DNA of 36,985 bases from Bradyrhizobium guangdongense (GCF_006483445.1 NZ_PPPT01000192.1:1-36985); one strand, 5' to 3'. Numbered from the stretch's first letter, positions 22,499-30,972 are shown. Notes: generated from the sequence alone by a model not told the origin. Numbers and translations: made by a program.

Positions 22499-23498
22499 AT
22501 GCGAAGGCGGGATTTTCTCATCTCGAGCGCCGGCGCGCTTGGTGCATGGCCCGCGGTTGCACAGGGCCAGCGGTCGAAACGGCAGCGCCGGATCGCAGTC
22601 GTGGCGCCCGGCCGCACTATCGAGGAACTGAAGACCAGCCCGTATTATCTGACTCTGTACGATCAACTTGCCAAACATGGTTTCGTTGAGGGGCAAAATC
22701 TGGTCATCGAGCGCTATTCGGGCGCAGGGCGATTGGATGGGTATGCCGATATCGCCAGAACCGTCGTAAGCAGCAACCCGGAGGCCATTTTCACCACTGC
22801 CAATCCGATGACGCTTGCGATGAAAGGCGCAACGCGAACGATCCCCATCGTGACCATCATTGGCGATCCCCTGCTCACCGGCATCGCGGCCAGTCTGGCG
22901 CACCCCGGTGGCAACGTGACAGGCATCACCATCGATGCGGGCATCGACCTCCATGGCAAGCGATTGTCCCTGTTGCGTGAGACAAAGCCGGATGCGTCGC
23001 GGCTTGCGTATCTTGCATCCTCACCCCGCCTGGAAGCAGCCTCAGGCTGCGGCGGTGCGAGAGGCCGCGCAGTTGTTGAAGCTCACCCTGACTCACGTTG
23101 ACCTTGGCAGCATTTTTAATGACGCCGCCTATTCCCGAACTGTCGGTGAGATCGAAGCGGCAAGAGCCGAGCTTCTGCTGGTGTCTGACGAACCTGAACA
23201 CCTCTCGAACAGCAAGGCGTTGATCGACGTCGCGGCCGGGACGCGGCTGCCTGCAATGTACCCGTTTCGCGATCTCGCGCTGGCTGGCGGCTTGATGGCC
23301 TATTATCGCGACCTGCACGACGCACTGCGGCAGGCTGGAGACCAGATTGCGCAGATACTGGACGGCGAAAATCCGGCCGAGATGCCGTTCCGTCAGCCGA
23401 CGAGTTTCAAGCTGTCGATCAACGCGAAGACGGCACAGGCCGTCGGGGTCGTCGTGCCCCAGACATTGCTGGCCAGCGCAGACGAGGTGATCGAATGA
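22499..23498 (+). pseudogene. ABC transporter substrate-binding protein, frameshifted
   Basis: The first 175 codons from the ATG at 22499 give a Tat-like signal (MRRRDFLISSAGALG) and the start of an ABC_sub_bind-family (PF04392-type) periplasmic protein: YDQLAKHGFVEGQNLVIE, IPIVTIIGDPLLTGIAASLA, HPGGNVTGIT. After LAYLASSP the frame is lost at the CCCC run 23024-23027. In the next frame the family sequence continues as AWKQPQAAAVREAAQLLKLT to the stop at 23498, ending FKLSINAKTAQAVGVVVPQT and LLASADEVIE, the typical C-terminus. Dropping one C would give a full 332-residue protein. It is either a pseudogene or a base error. No permease or ATPase is adjacent. Confidence 0.8.
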
Positions 23499-23502
23499 AC
23501 CG

Positions 23503-24741
23503 CTACGGCTTCCGCGACGGAGACGCCGCGCTGTAAGTCGGTGGCGGAGCCTGCACGGTCGGCGCGGCGGCGGCGAACAGGTCTTCCTTGCTGCCGGTGA
23601 GCGGCGGATAGATGCGCTTGTGGTTGATGGTCAGCTTGGTTGCCTTCGCGGCCTGTCCGCTGGTGCGGACCTCGCGGTCCCAGCCTTCCGTATAGAGCGC
23701 GCCCCACGCACCGAGATCGAGCACGGTCACGTACCAGTCGATCCGCAGCGGCAGCATCGGCAGGCCGAGCAGATCGGCCATCACATTGTGGCCGGCGAAG
23801 CGGCCCATCGGGCGCGCGAACTGACAGGACATGACGGTGGGATGCAGGCCGTCGACCACGCTCGAGGCGACGTCACCAGCGGCAAAGACATGGGAGAGAT
23901 CGGCGACCCGCATGAAGGGATCGACCAGGATGCGGCTGTGACGGTCGCGTTCGACCCGCAGGCCGGCAGCTAGCGGGCTCGCCCGCATGCCGGCGCACCA
24001 CACCACAGTCTGCGCCGGGATGAGTTCACCGGAGCTCAGTCTGACGCCGCCGGCTTCGACTTCCGTCACGCGCTCGCCGAGGCGCGTCTCGACCTCGAGT
24101 GACGAGAGCGCCTCGGTGATGACGGGCCGCGCGTGGTCGCCGATGGTTGCGCCGACCACGGGGTTTGGATCGACGAGGATGATGCGGTGGCCGCCATTGA
24201 TACCGGCGCGCCGGAGCTTGTCCGGCATCTCGGCCGCGACCTCGATGCCGGTGAAGCCAGCACCGACCACCACGACGTTACTTCGTCCCGGCGACGGCCC
24301 GCTGCGGCCGAGCCAGGCGAGATGATCGTCGAGCCGAAGCGCAGCGGCGTAGGTGTCGACGTCGAAGGCGTGCTCCGCGAAACCGGGAATGTCGGGGCGC
24401 GGCACTTCGCTGCCGAGGGCAAGCACTAGCCGGTCATAAGTCAGCACCTCCTCGCCGCCGCCGGTGACGAGCGAGATTCGACGCCTTGCAGGATCGATCG
24501 CCTCGACCTCGCCGATGCGATGAACCACGCCGACCGGATCGAGCAGTTGTCCGAGCGGGATCGCGGCTTCGCTGAGATCGACCTCGTAATTGCGGACGCG
24601 GATGTTGTGATAGGGATTGCGGTCGATCACGACAATTTCGACATCGCGGCCGGCGAGACCTGCTTCATCGCGCTTCCGCGCAGCGCCAATCGCGGCCCAT
24701 AGCCCCGCGAACCCCGCCCCGAGCACAACGATACGCGACAT
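23503..24741 (-). CDS. NAD(P)/FAD-dependent oxidoreductase, NDH-2-like
   Basis: A 412-residue flavoprotein of the type-II NADH dehydrogenase-like group. FAD-binding GAGFAG is at residues 8-13, NAD(P)H-binding GAGFTG at 160-165 (with VVVV before it), and VFAAGDVA at 285-292. The C-terminal 30 residues are Ala/Pro-rich and non-conserved. True NDH-2 enzymes have a C-terminal membrane-anchoring helix; I do not see one, so it may be soluble or act on another acceptor. The start MSRIVVLG is at 24741, 16 codons inside the longest frame. It converges on the frameshifted binding-protein gene with 4 bases between stops. Confidence 0.85.
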   Translation of the reverse strand: MSRIVVLGAGFAGLWAAIGAARKRDEAGLAGRDVEIVVIDRNPYHNIRVRNYEVDLSEAAIPLGQLLDPVGVVHRIGEVEAIDPARRRISLVTGGGEEVLTYDRLVLALGSEVPRPDIPGFAEHAFDVDTYAAALRLDDHLAWLGRSGPSPGRSNVVVVGAGFTGIEVAAEMPDKLRRAGINGGHRIILVDPNPVVGATIGDHARPVITEALSSLEVETRLGERVTEVEAGGVRLSSGELIPAQTVVWCAGMRASPLAAGLRVERDRHSRILVDPFMRVADLSHVFAAGDVASSVVDGLHPTVMSCQFARPMGRFAGHNVMADLLGLPMLPLRIDWYVTVLDLGAWGALYTEGWDREVRTSGQAAKATKLTINHKRIYPPLTGSKEDLFAAAAPTVQAPPPTYSAASPSRKP

Positions 24742-24792
24742 CCTTGTCCGTCCGGCTTGTCGTTCGAGCGCGATCCGCCCAGGGATCAACCT

Positions 24793-25731
24793 CTACCGCC
24801 CCAATGTTCGCGCGACGCGCAAGCTCATATAGCTCATGCGGTTGGGGGAGCCAAACCAGATTCGTGCGGCCGAGCGGCGGGTCTGGAGCGAACGGGCTGC
24901 TGCGCCGCCGCGCAGGACGTGGCCGGCGCAATCCGCCTCGATCCAGGCAGACCCGTCCGTCGGCGCGCCGATGTAATTGCCATGCCAGCAATCCTCGACC
25001 CAGTCGTAGACGCCGCCATGGACTCCGAACAGGCCGAACGGATTGGCGCCCCCAGGCGTCGAGGCTAGCGTCATGCCTGCAACGATCCCGACATCGGCGA
25101 TCAGATTGGCGCTTGCCGCATCGGCCTGACGCGGGTCGGCCATATCCCCCCACCAGAACGCCGTCGTGGTGCCGGCGCGCGTGACATATTCGCGCTCCGC
25201 CTCGCTTAGGAGCCGGTACGGCCGGCCGGTGCTGCGCGACAGCCACTGCACATATTCGCTGGCTTCCTCCCACAGGATGCCGGCAACGGGATCGCCTTCG
25301 TGTCCCGCCGAAGCGAGCTCTCGGCTGCAGCCCCGCGCCGCGACGCAGGCCTGCCATTCATCCAGCGTCACCGGCTGCCGGCCGACGCCGAAGCGCTGCA
25401 CCGTCACAAGATGCTGCGGCCGTTCGTCGTCAACGCTGCCGATCTCATCTGAAGACGCACCCATCATGAAGGCGCCGTCGGGAACGACGATCATGTCGGG
25501 GCAGTGCGCGCATTCCCTGAACCGATCCTGCGGCCGCAGCGCCGCCTCCTCGCGACGCGACAGCGGCTTTGCGGCGCGCAAGTCGAGCACGGCGGCATTG
25601 CCGTTCCCGAGCGCAACATTCGTCGGAGATGCGATTGGAGATCCCTGTTGCAACGATTGCGCCATCACGTGCGGCGCTGTGAACACCAACAATGCAAGCA
25701 GGGCAAACGGCCGGACAATGATCCCGCCCAT
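24793..25731 (-). CDS. Exported FGE/SUMF1-fold (formylglycine-generating enzyme family) protein
   Basis: A 312-residue protein with a signal peptide (LLALLVFTAPHVMA, cleavage near residue 24). The remainder has the FGE-sulfatase domain pattern: MIVVPDGAFMMGAS, QPVTLDEWQACVA, PVAGILWEEASEYVQWLS, YRLLSEAEREYVTRAG, NPFGLFGVHGGVYDWVEDCW and HVLRGGAA near the end. The Cys pair that does catalysis in true FGEs is missing in the RGGAAARSLQTRRSAARI region, so sulfatase activation is unlikely; it may be a binding or scaffold protein. A strong AGGAGGG precedes the ATG. No sulfatase is nearby. The 284 bases upstream of it show no gene. Confidence 0.85.
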   Translation of the reverse strand: MGGIIVRPFALLALLVFTAPHVMAQSLQQGSPIASPTNVALGNGNAAVLDLRAAKPLSRREEAALRPQDRFRECAHCPDMIVVPDGAFMMGASSDEIGSVDDERPQHLVTVQRFGVGRQPVTLDEWQACVAARGCSRELASAGHEGDPVAGILWEEASEYVQWLSRSTGRPYRLLSEAEREYVTRAGTTTAFWWGDMADPRQADAASANLIADVGIVAGMTLASTPGGANPFGLFGVHGGVYDWVEDCWHGNYIGAPTDGSAWIEADCAGHVLRGGAAARSLQTRRSAARIWFGSPNRMSYMSLRVARTLGR

Positions 25732-26015
25732 AGCACCCTCCTGGTCACGGCAGCGTGACCGTCAATGATCTGGTCAAAAAACGATCTTCAAAAATGTCCG
25801 CGGGCAATTCGCGAAAAACTCCTCGCTGACGGCACCGCAGCCCCAGCAATAGAGCTTACGATAGAATGTGATTGTTTCGAGTCGTCTTCGCAAGGCGATA
25901 AAATGGTTCCGTGCGAAACACTTTGCGCACTATCCCGTGCACATGGCGCGCCCAACATGTGGAGTCTACGCGCAGTGCGTGCGCCGATCACACTCACACT
26001 GAAGGATTGCAGCCG

Positions 26016-26981
26016 CTATCTAATGTCGCGCAGGTCGGATGGCGTCGCGCTGAAACGCTTGCGGAAGGCGCGGTTGAAGTATGACAAGTCGGAGAAGCCG
26101 GCGGAATGCGCGATGTCGCTGATCTTGCGGACGCGCGCCCGCGGATCCTGCAACAATTTGCGCGCCAGCAGCAGCCGCTGCTCGAGCACGAATTCAGTGA
26201 AGGTGGTGCCGGCCTGCTCGAACAGGCGCTGCGCCTGGCGCGGGCTCAGGCCGCAGCGCGAAGCGACACCGGCGAGACTGAGATCGTTGCGATCGAGCGC
26301 GGTCATCACGTCGGAGCGCATCAGGTCGAGACGCGCAGCCGATTGACCGCGACCGCGCGCAAGTGCGGCGTGCTCTTCGTCGGTGCCGAGCAGGAGGCCG
26401 ACGAGATCGACCATATGCTGCGCGGTGAGACGCTGGCCGACCGCATCGAGATACGGCCCGTGATTGGCGGCGAGCGCGTGATAGCTTGAGATGGTCTCGG
26501 CGACAGCGCCATCGGAAAGCACCTGCGCGAGACGATCCTCGGCGCGCGGATTGATGTCGAGCAGCGCCTTGCGCGGCATGCGGATCGTCGTGAAGCGGTC
26601 GTCATCGGTGTGACCGACGCTGCCTGTGGCACTCATGTCGGCGAGCACCATCTGAGACGGTGCGAGTTCGATCGCCTGCCCGTTCTGCTGGACCCGGACA
26701 TTGCCTGCATGCGCGGCGATCAGCACGAGATCGTCGCAACCGTCGGACAGCGCATCTTGCGTGCGCGTGAATTTTGCGGAGGCGCCTTCTGGAATCGCCA
26801 GCGTGACGTTGCCGACGAGGCTGATCTGCAGCCGGCTCTCGATCGTCTCGCCACGGCTTGGCGCAACGTCCAGCCCACAACGGCCGCAGGCCCGGTCGCG
26901 CCATTCCTCGAAGGCCGGCCCGCGCGGCAGGCCCGCATATTGATGGTGGAAGATGCGCGGTGTCCGCGTTGAATCCAGCAT
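26016..26981 (-). CDS. AraC-family transcriptional regulator
   Basis: A 321-residue regulator. The C-terminal 100 residues carry two helix-turn-helix units of the AraC/XylS family (LSLAGVASRCGLSPRQAQRL, then RVRKISDIAHSAGFSDLSYF and NRAFRKRFSATPSD). The N-terminal part, residues 1-200, resembles the AraC-binding-like domain of the FeaR/OruR type group and may sense a small molecule. The start MLDSTR at 26981 has GCGAGAG upstream; a start six codons earlier lacks a ribosome site. No adjacent divergent target is obvious; its closest neighbours are the anti-sigma gene upstream and the exported FGE-fold gene downstream. Confidence 0.88.
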   Translation of the reverse strand: MLDSTRTPRIFHHQYAGLPRGPAFEEWRDRACGRCGLDVAPSRGETIESRLQISLVGNVTLAIPEGASAKFTRTQDALSDGCDDLVLIAAHAGNVRVQQNGQAIELAPSQMVLADMSATGSVGHTDDDRFTTIRMPRKALLDINPRAEDRLAQVLSDGAVAETISSYHALAANHGPYLDAVGQRLTAQHMVDLVGLLLGTDEEHAALARGRGQSAARLDLMRSDVMTALDRNDLSLAGVASRCGLSPRQAQRLFEQAGTTFTEFVLEQRLLLARKLLQDPRARVRKISDIAHSAGFSDLSYFNRAFRKRFSATPSDLRDIR

Positions 26982-27109
26982 GATCTCTCGCCCCTTCATT
27001 GCGCGAATTTGACGCAACGAAACGGGAAGAGGTTCAAATGAGGGAGATTGTCATCGGGCGACGGGAAATATGGACTGGAGCGACATGCCCATATCTTTGT
27101 TCCGAAGGG

Positions 27110-28018
27110 TTATTTCTTCGCAGGCGCCTGCGGCGGGGACGGCGGGACCGTTTCGATCAGCTTGCCGGAAAACACCGGCGCCGAGGTCGGCTGACCGCTG
27201 GGGGAGCCGCCGGCGGGCTCGACGGTGACGGCGTAGGTCGCGGCGTTGATCACGTCGGCGTCGTAGGACGACAGCACCGGCCGTGCGGTGAAGTCGCCAC
27301 CGCCGATCACGCCGAGCGAGCGAGGGCGCGGCAGCTTGTCGGAGATCAGCCAGAGTTCGTAGCTCTTGCCGGCCTCCGGCGTCGCGCCAACCTTGCGCAC
27401 GGTGAAATTCTTGGTGGCGCCGTCGATGGTGAGAATGAAAGCGGGGCCGCCGCTCTGACCCTGCAACAGCGCAACATATTGCGAGGCGGATGCGAGCGGC
27501 GCGGCAGGCGTCTTCACCTCGACCGTCTGAATGCGCGGCGCGGGACGGATCGCGCCCGGCAGCGCGTCGGGCTTGAAGACCTCGAGCCCCAACGTCACAA
27601 GCAGCGCCGCCGCAAGCGCGCCGATGGCCGAGGCGATATTGCGCCAGCGCTTCACGCGGCTTTCGAGATAGATGACGTTGGTGTCGTCGACGATCGGGAC
27701 CTGACGGATCGCATCGAAGTCGGTCGGCTTGACGTCTTCGACCGGCGGCGGCGGCGGCGCCTCCGGCAGCACCAGCGGCTCCTGGGGCGCGGCGGTCTGC
27801 CCGATCGCGGCCTTGATATTCTCCCACACGATCGGGCGCGGCTCGACCGAACCCACCATCTGGTTGAGCACGCCGAGCCGGAATTCCCACGCATGCACGA
27901 TCGTGGTGAACTCCTTGTCCACCGCCATCATGGTCTCGACCTGCGCGCGCTCCTCGGCATCGAGCGTGCCGAGCGCATATTCCGCAGCGAGCGCGATATG
28001 GTCCTCCGTGTAGGCCAT
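27110..28018 (-). CDS. Anti-sigma factor, RskA type
   Basis: A 302-residue membrane anti-sigma factor. Residues 1-90 form an N-terminal sigma-binding region (DHIALAAEYALGTLDAEERA) that lacks the His-Cys-Cys zinc motif of ZAS proteins. A single span covers residues about 128-147 (IASAIGALAAALLVTLGLEV). The periplasmic C-terminal half is an anti-sigma-K factor RskA domain (FTVRKVGATPEAGKSYELWL, LPRPRSLGVIGGG). It lies 36 bases downstream of the ECF sigma gene and would hold it at the membrane until a periplasmic signal triggers cleavage. The ATG at 28018 is chosen over a TTG one codon earlier. Confidence 0.88.
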   Translation of the reverse strand: MAYTEDHIALAAEYALGTLDAEERAQVETMMAVDKEFTTIVHAWEFRLGVLNQMVGSVEPRPIVWENIKAAIGQTAAPQEPLVLPEAPPPPPVEDVKPTDFDAIRQVPIVDDTNVIYLESRVKRWRNIASAIGALAAALLVTLGLEVFKPDALPGAIRPAPRIQTVEVKTPAAPLASASQYVALLQGQSGGPAFILTIDGATKNFTVRKVGATPEAGKSYELWLISDKLPRPRSLGVIGGGDFTARPVLSSYDADVINAATYAVTVEPAGGSPSGQPTSAPVFSGKLIETVPPSPPQAPAKK

Positions 28019-28054
28019 CAACGACAGTCCAAGCTCCTCACAGTCCCTGTCTCC

Positions 28055-28600
28055 TTACAGACCGAGACATTCCCGAATATCCATCATGCTTCGCCGCAGC
28101 CAGGTCTTCACCGTGTTGACCGGCGCTGAAAATTTCTCGGCCAGTTGCTCGCGGCTCCAGCCGTTGTAGTAGGCGAGCAGCACGAGCTTCTGACGGTCCG
28201 GCTCGAGCCGGCCGACGCATTCCAGGAGCCGTTTCAGTTCCTCCGTCATCTCGCGGCGCGCCAGGGGATCGGGGCTGTCGGCGGCAACTTCCATCGCCGC
28301 GGGTTCCTCCTCGATCGAGGACTCCGTCTTTTTGCGCACCAGATCAATCGCGCGATTGCGCGCGATCGACGCCATCCATGTGATCGGCGACGACAAGGCC
28401 GGATTGAACTGGCCCGCGTTGTGCCAAATCTTGACGTAGGTCTCCTGAACGACCTCCTCTGCAAGATCCTGTCGACGCAAGATACGGAGCACGACGCCAA
28501 AGAGTTTCGCGCGCGTGGCGCCGTAGAGCCGCTCGAAAGCCGCCTCGTCGCCCTTCGCAACCGCTGCGATCAGCCAGACCAGCTCCGCTGGCGTCAGCAT
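28055..28600 (-). CDS. ECF RNA polymerase sigma factor (SigK-like)
   Basis: A 181-residue group-4 sigma factor. Region 2 is visible in residues about 22-90 (AFERLYGATRAKLFGVVLRI, LAEEVVQETYVKIWHNAGQF, SPITWMASIARNRAIDLVRK). Region 4 is in residues about 122-175 (QKLVLLAYYNGWSREQLAEK, NTVKTWLRRSMMDIRECL). An acidic linker lies between. Region 3 is absent, as is usual for ECF. GGGGGA precedes the ATG. It is co-transcribed with the RskA-type anti-sigma factor. The regulon is unknown; an autoregulated promoter would lie in the 137 bases upstream, but I cannot identify its boxes with confidence. Confidence 0.92.
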   Translation of the reverse strand: MLTPAELVWLIAAVAKGDEAAFERLYGATRAKLFGVVLRILRRQDLAEEVVQETYVKIWHNAGQFNPALSSPITWMASIARNRAIDLVRKKTESSIEEEPAAMEVAADSPDPLARREMTEELKRLLECVGRLEPDRQKLVLLAYYNGWSREQLAEKFSAPVNTVKTWLRRSMMDIRECLGL

Positions 28601-28737
28601 TCAGTCCCCCAAGCCACACCTGAAGTCGCCAACCTGCGCCCTGCGTTTCCCGCAAGGCCCTCCGTCACTTGCTACCATAGCGCGCGGAAAAGCCCGCCAC
28701 CAAGGGGCGGACGGCCACACTGTGGACATCAAATGCA

Positions 28738-28765
28738 AAAACCCAGGCCCTGAGGCCCGGGTTTT
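28738..28765 (-). terminator. Terminator of fliI-fliJ operon, possibly bidirectional
   Basis: Arms AAAACCCAGGCC and GGCCCGGGTTTT (one mismatch) surround a CTGA loop. On the minus strand, after fliJ, the hairpin is followed by TTTTT. On the plus strand it has TTTT too. It lies 28 bases past the fliJ stop and upstream of the sigma gene start. Confidence 0.75.
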
Positions 28766-28792
28766 CCAATTCGCTGAGTTCCAAGGGTGCCT

Positions 28793-29212
28793 TTAGGCGA
28801 TGGCGCCCATCCGGGCCCGCATCAGGCCGATGCTGTCAAGATCGGCCTGCTCGCGGGCGTTCTCTTCGGCGCGCTCGCGGGCCTGGTCGCGCTCGTCCAG
28901 GAGCTCGACCTTCTTCATTTCCTCAAAGGCTTCGCCGAGTGCGGCCTTGGCTTCCTCGAGCTGGCCCTTGAGCTCGTCGGCCGAGCGGGTCAGGTTCTCG
29001 CGGCGCTGGATCGCAGCCTTGGCATAGGTCGGGTAAGCGAAATGCGAGGGATCGTTGATCCCGGCGCGCTCCTGCTCGGTCAGGATCTCGCGCTCGAGAT
29101 CGGTCGACATGCGCTGGAAGTCAGCGATCATGCTTTCGATCTGGGCGACCCTGCGGCGCTTCTCGTCGACCTGAAATTTCTTCAGGCGGATGAGGGTTTC
29201 ACGTGACTTCAT
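28793..29212 (-). CDS. fliJ: Flagellar export protein FliJ
   Basis: A 139-residue, highly charged, almost all-helical protein. It is predicted to form the two-helix coiled coil of FliJ, which inserts into the centre of the FliI hexamer and couples it to the FlhA export gate. The N-terminus SRETLIRLKKFQVDEKRRR is typical. The C-terminal helix includes QLEEAKAALGEAFEEMKKVE. Length matches family members. It follows fliI by 121 bases, an unusual gap for this pair and one that contains a stem-loop. A terminator lies after it. Confidence 0.88.
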   Translation of the reverse strand: MKSRETLIRLKKFQVDEKRRRVAQIESMIADFQRMSTDLEREILTEQERAGINDPSHFAYPTYAKAAIQRRENLTRSADELKGQLEEAKAALGEAFEEMKKVELLDERDQARERAEENAREQADLDSIGLMRARMGAIA

Positions 29213-29257
29213 CGACTCGTACTCCCCAGAAGTCCCCTAGCTGCGCGTGGGACAACA

Positions 29258-29295
29258 CCGGTCGCCCCATAGGCCACAAGTTGGGCCCCGACCGG
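29258..29295 (-). other. Stem-loop between fliI and fliJ
   Basis: CCGGTCG (29258-29264) pairs with CGACCGG (29289-29295), with an inner CCCA/TGGG pairing. It lies in the 121-base gap between the fliI stop and the fliJ start. It has no T-run, so it is more likely an mRNA stability or processing element than a terminator. Confidence 0.35.
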
Positions 29296-29333
29296 CTTTG
29301 CTACTCTGTGGGGCGGATGATGGCCTGACAAAG

Positions 29334-30659
29334 TTAGCGTTCCGTTTCCAAATTGCTCAGGATTTGCGCCAATTGGCGGTATCCGTCGGCCAGCGAGGCG
29401 CTTTCGTCCTTGCGCTGTCGCAGGAAGGCCTCCAGCGGCTCGTGCAGCCGGATCGCCTCGTCGACCTCGGGGCTCGAGCCGGCACGATAGGCCCCGAGCC
29501 GGATCAGTTCCTCCATGTCGGCATAGGTCGCCATCACCTGCCGCGCCTTCTGGATGGTCGGCCAGAACTGCGGATCGGCCGATTTCGGCATGGTGCGGGA
29601 GACGGATTTCAGGATGTTGATGGCGGGGTAGCGGCCGCGCTCGGCAATGGAGCGCTGCATCACAATATGGCCGTCGAGGATGCCGCGGACCGCATCCGCG
29701 ATCGGCTCATTATGATCGTCGCCGTCGACCAGCACCGTGAAGATCGCGGTGATGGCGCCTGTGCTCAAGCCCGGGCCTGCGCGCTCCAAAAGTTTTGGCA
29801 GTTCAGTGAAGACGGTCGGCGTGTAGCCCTTGGCGGTCGGCGGCTCGCCGGCCGACAGGCCGATCTCGCGCTGGGCCATGGCAAAGCGCGTCACCGAGTC
29901 CATCAGGCACAGCACGTCCTTGTCCTCGTCGCGGAAATATTCGGCGACGGCGAGCGTGAGATACGCGGCCTGACGACGCATCAGCGCCGGCTCATCCGAG
30001 GTCGCGACCACGACGACGGATCGCGCCAGGCCTTCCTCGCCGAGATCGTCCTGCAGGAACTCCTGCACCTCGCGGCCGCGTTCGCCGATCAGTCCGATGA
30101 CGCTGACATCGGCATCGACGTTACGCGCGAGCATCGAGAGCAGCACGGATTTGCCGACGCCGGAGCCCGCAAAGATGCCCATGCGCTGGCCGCGGCAGCA
30201 GGTGAGGAACGTGTTCATCGCGCGCACGCCGAGATCGAGCGGCGCGCCCACGCGCATGCGCGAATGCGCCGGCGGCGGTGCGTTGCGGAACGGCATCGGC
30301 GACGGCCCCTGCGGCAGCGGCCCCTTGCCGTCGATCGGCTCGCCGAGCGCATTGACGACGCGGCCGAGCCAGGCCGCGCAGGGCCGCACCTGGTTGGCAG
30401 CGTTTGCGATGACGGCCTTGCAGCCGCGCCGCACGCCTTCCAGTCCTGCGAACGGCATCACGACAGCGTTGTTGCCGGAAAAGCCGATCACCTCGCAGGG
30501 AATCGAACGGCTGGCACCGGTCTCGATGACGAGCCGCGCGCCGACCGACATCGCGTGGATTGGGCCGGCGACCTCGACCATCAGGCCGCGCACGCCGACG
30601 ACGCGCCCGTATATATTGACGCCGTCGATATCGCCGATCTGCTCGGCCAAGGCCTTCAT
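29334..30659 (-). CDS. fliI: Flagellum-specific ATP synthase FliI
   Basis: A 441-residue ATPase of the flagellar export apparatus, related to F1 beta. Walker A is AGSGVGKS (residues 164-171), Walker B lies in VLCLMDSVTRFAMAQREIG, with the FliI/YscN segments YPAINILKSVSR and VYTELPKLLERAG-like (FTELPKLLERAG). Its role is to unfold or release export substrates with FliH and FliJ in the cytoplasm. The ATG at 30659 has GGAGGG 8 bases before it. The gene is divergent from ctrA, as in other alphaproteobacteria, and is followed by fliJ. No fliH is adjacent. Confidence 0.96.
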   Translation of the reverse strand: MKALAEQIGDIDGVNIYGRVVGVRGLMVEVAGPIHAMSVGARLVIETGASRSIPCEVIGFSGNNAVVMPFAGLEGVRRGCKAVIANAANQVRPCAAWLGRVVNALGEPIDGKGPLPQGPSPMPFRNAPPPAHSRMRVGAPLDLGVRAMNTFLTCCRGQRMGIFAGSGVGKSVLLSMLARNVDADVSVIGLIGERGREVQEFLQDDLGEEGLARSVVVVATSDEPALMRRQAAYLTLAVAEYFRDEDKDVLCLMDSVTRFAMAQREIGLSAGEPPTAKGYTPTVFTELPKLLERAGPGLSTGAITAIFTVLVDGDDHNEPIADAVRGILDGHIVMQRSIAERGRYPAINILKSVSRTMPKSADPQFWPTIQKARQVMATYADMEELIRLGAYRAGSSPEVDEAIRLHEPLEAFLRQRKDESASLADGYRQLAQILSNLETER

Positions 30660-30683
30660 GGAAACGCCCTCCAGGGTGCGTTC

Positions 30684-30709
30684 ATGGCGAAACCCTTAAA
30701 TTTCGCCAT
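30684..30709. promoter_or_regulatory. 9-base dyad ATGGCGAAA-N8-TTTCGCCAT upstream of fliI
   Basis: Perfect 9-base arms (30684-30692 and 30701-30709) flank an 8-base centre that contains TTAA. It starts 25 bases upstream of the fliI ATG. It may be an operator or a hairpin in the fliI leader. No known factor is recognised. Confidence 0.5.
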
Positions 30710-30724
30710 ATTTCTGAACGGCGC

Positions 30725-30740
30725 TTAACTCCGTGTTTAC
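30725..30740. promoter_or_regulatory. CtrA-like box TTAA-N7-TTTAC in fliI/ctrA region
   Basis: TTAA-ctccgtg-TTTAC is one base from the CtrA consensus TTAA-N7-TTAAC. It lies 66 bases upstream of fliI and 310 bases upstream of ctrA. The most plausible role is CtrA activation of fliI. A further TTAACC half-site is at 30945, nearer to ctrA. Confidence 0.5.
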
Positions 30741-30802
30741 CCGCATCATTAATCATTGCGTCACTGTCTTTGTGACTGAGCGTCCGCCCTTCAGAAGAAG
30801 GG

Positions 30803-30972
30803 GAGTCGCAAGAGTCGGTTAGGCCCGTCTCTTAAAGCGGAACTTGAACGGGATTGGGTGACAAAAGCTGCTTCTTACGCAACATCTTAGGGCGATTCGA
30901 CAAAAATTGCACCGCGAGGTCTTGCGTTCCGGAATCAGACTTTGTTAACCATGTCCAGTCAGGATCCGAATC
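30803..30972 (+). promoter_or_regulatory. Cluster of five GANTC (CcrM) sites upstream of ctrA
   Basis: GANTC occurs at 30803, 30812, 30894, 30932 and 30968, all in the 250 bases before the ctrA start; the rest of the 390-base fliI-ctrA gap has none. In Caulobacter, a GANTC in ctrA promoter P1 ties transcription to methylation by CcrM through the cell cycle. A TTAACC half-site for CtrA is at 30945. The region probably holds the ctrA promoters; their exact positions are not visible. Confidence 0.5.

Noticed and set aside
25732..26015. Search for a small gene or RNA between the AraC and FGE-fold genes
   Set aside because: Open frames here lack ribosome sites and protein-like composition; no hairpin with T-run was found.
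29247..30728. A long plus-strand open frame over fliI
   Set aside because: Antisense composition, no family, and fliI on the minus strand is certain.
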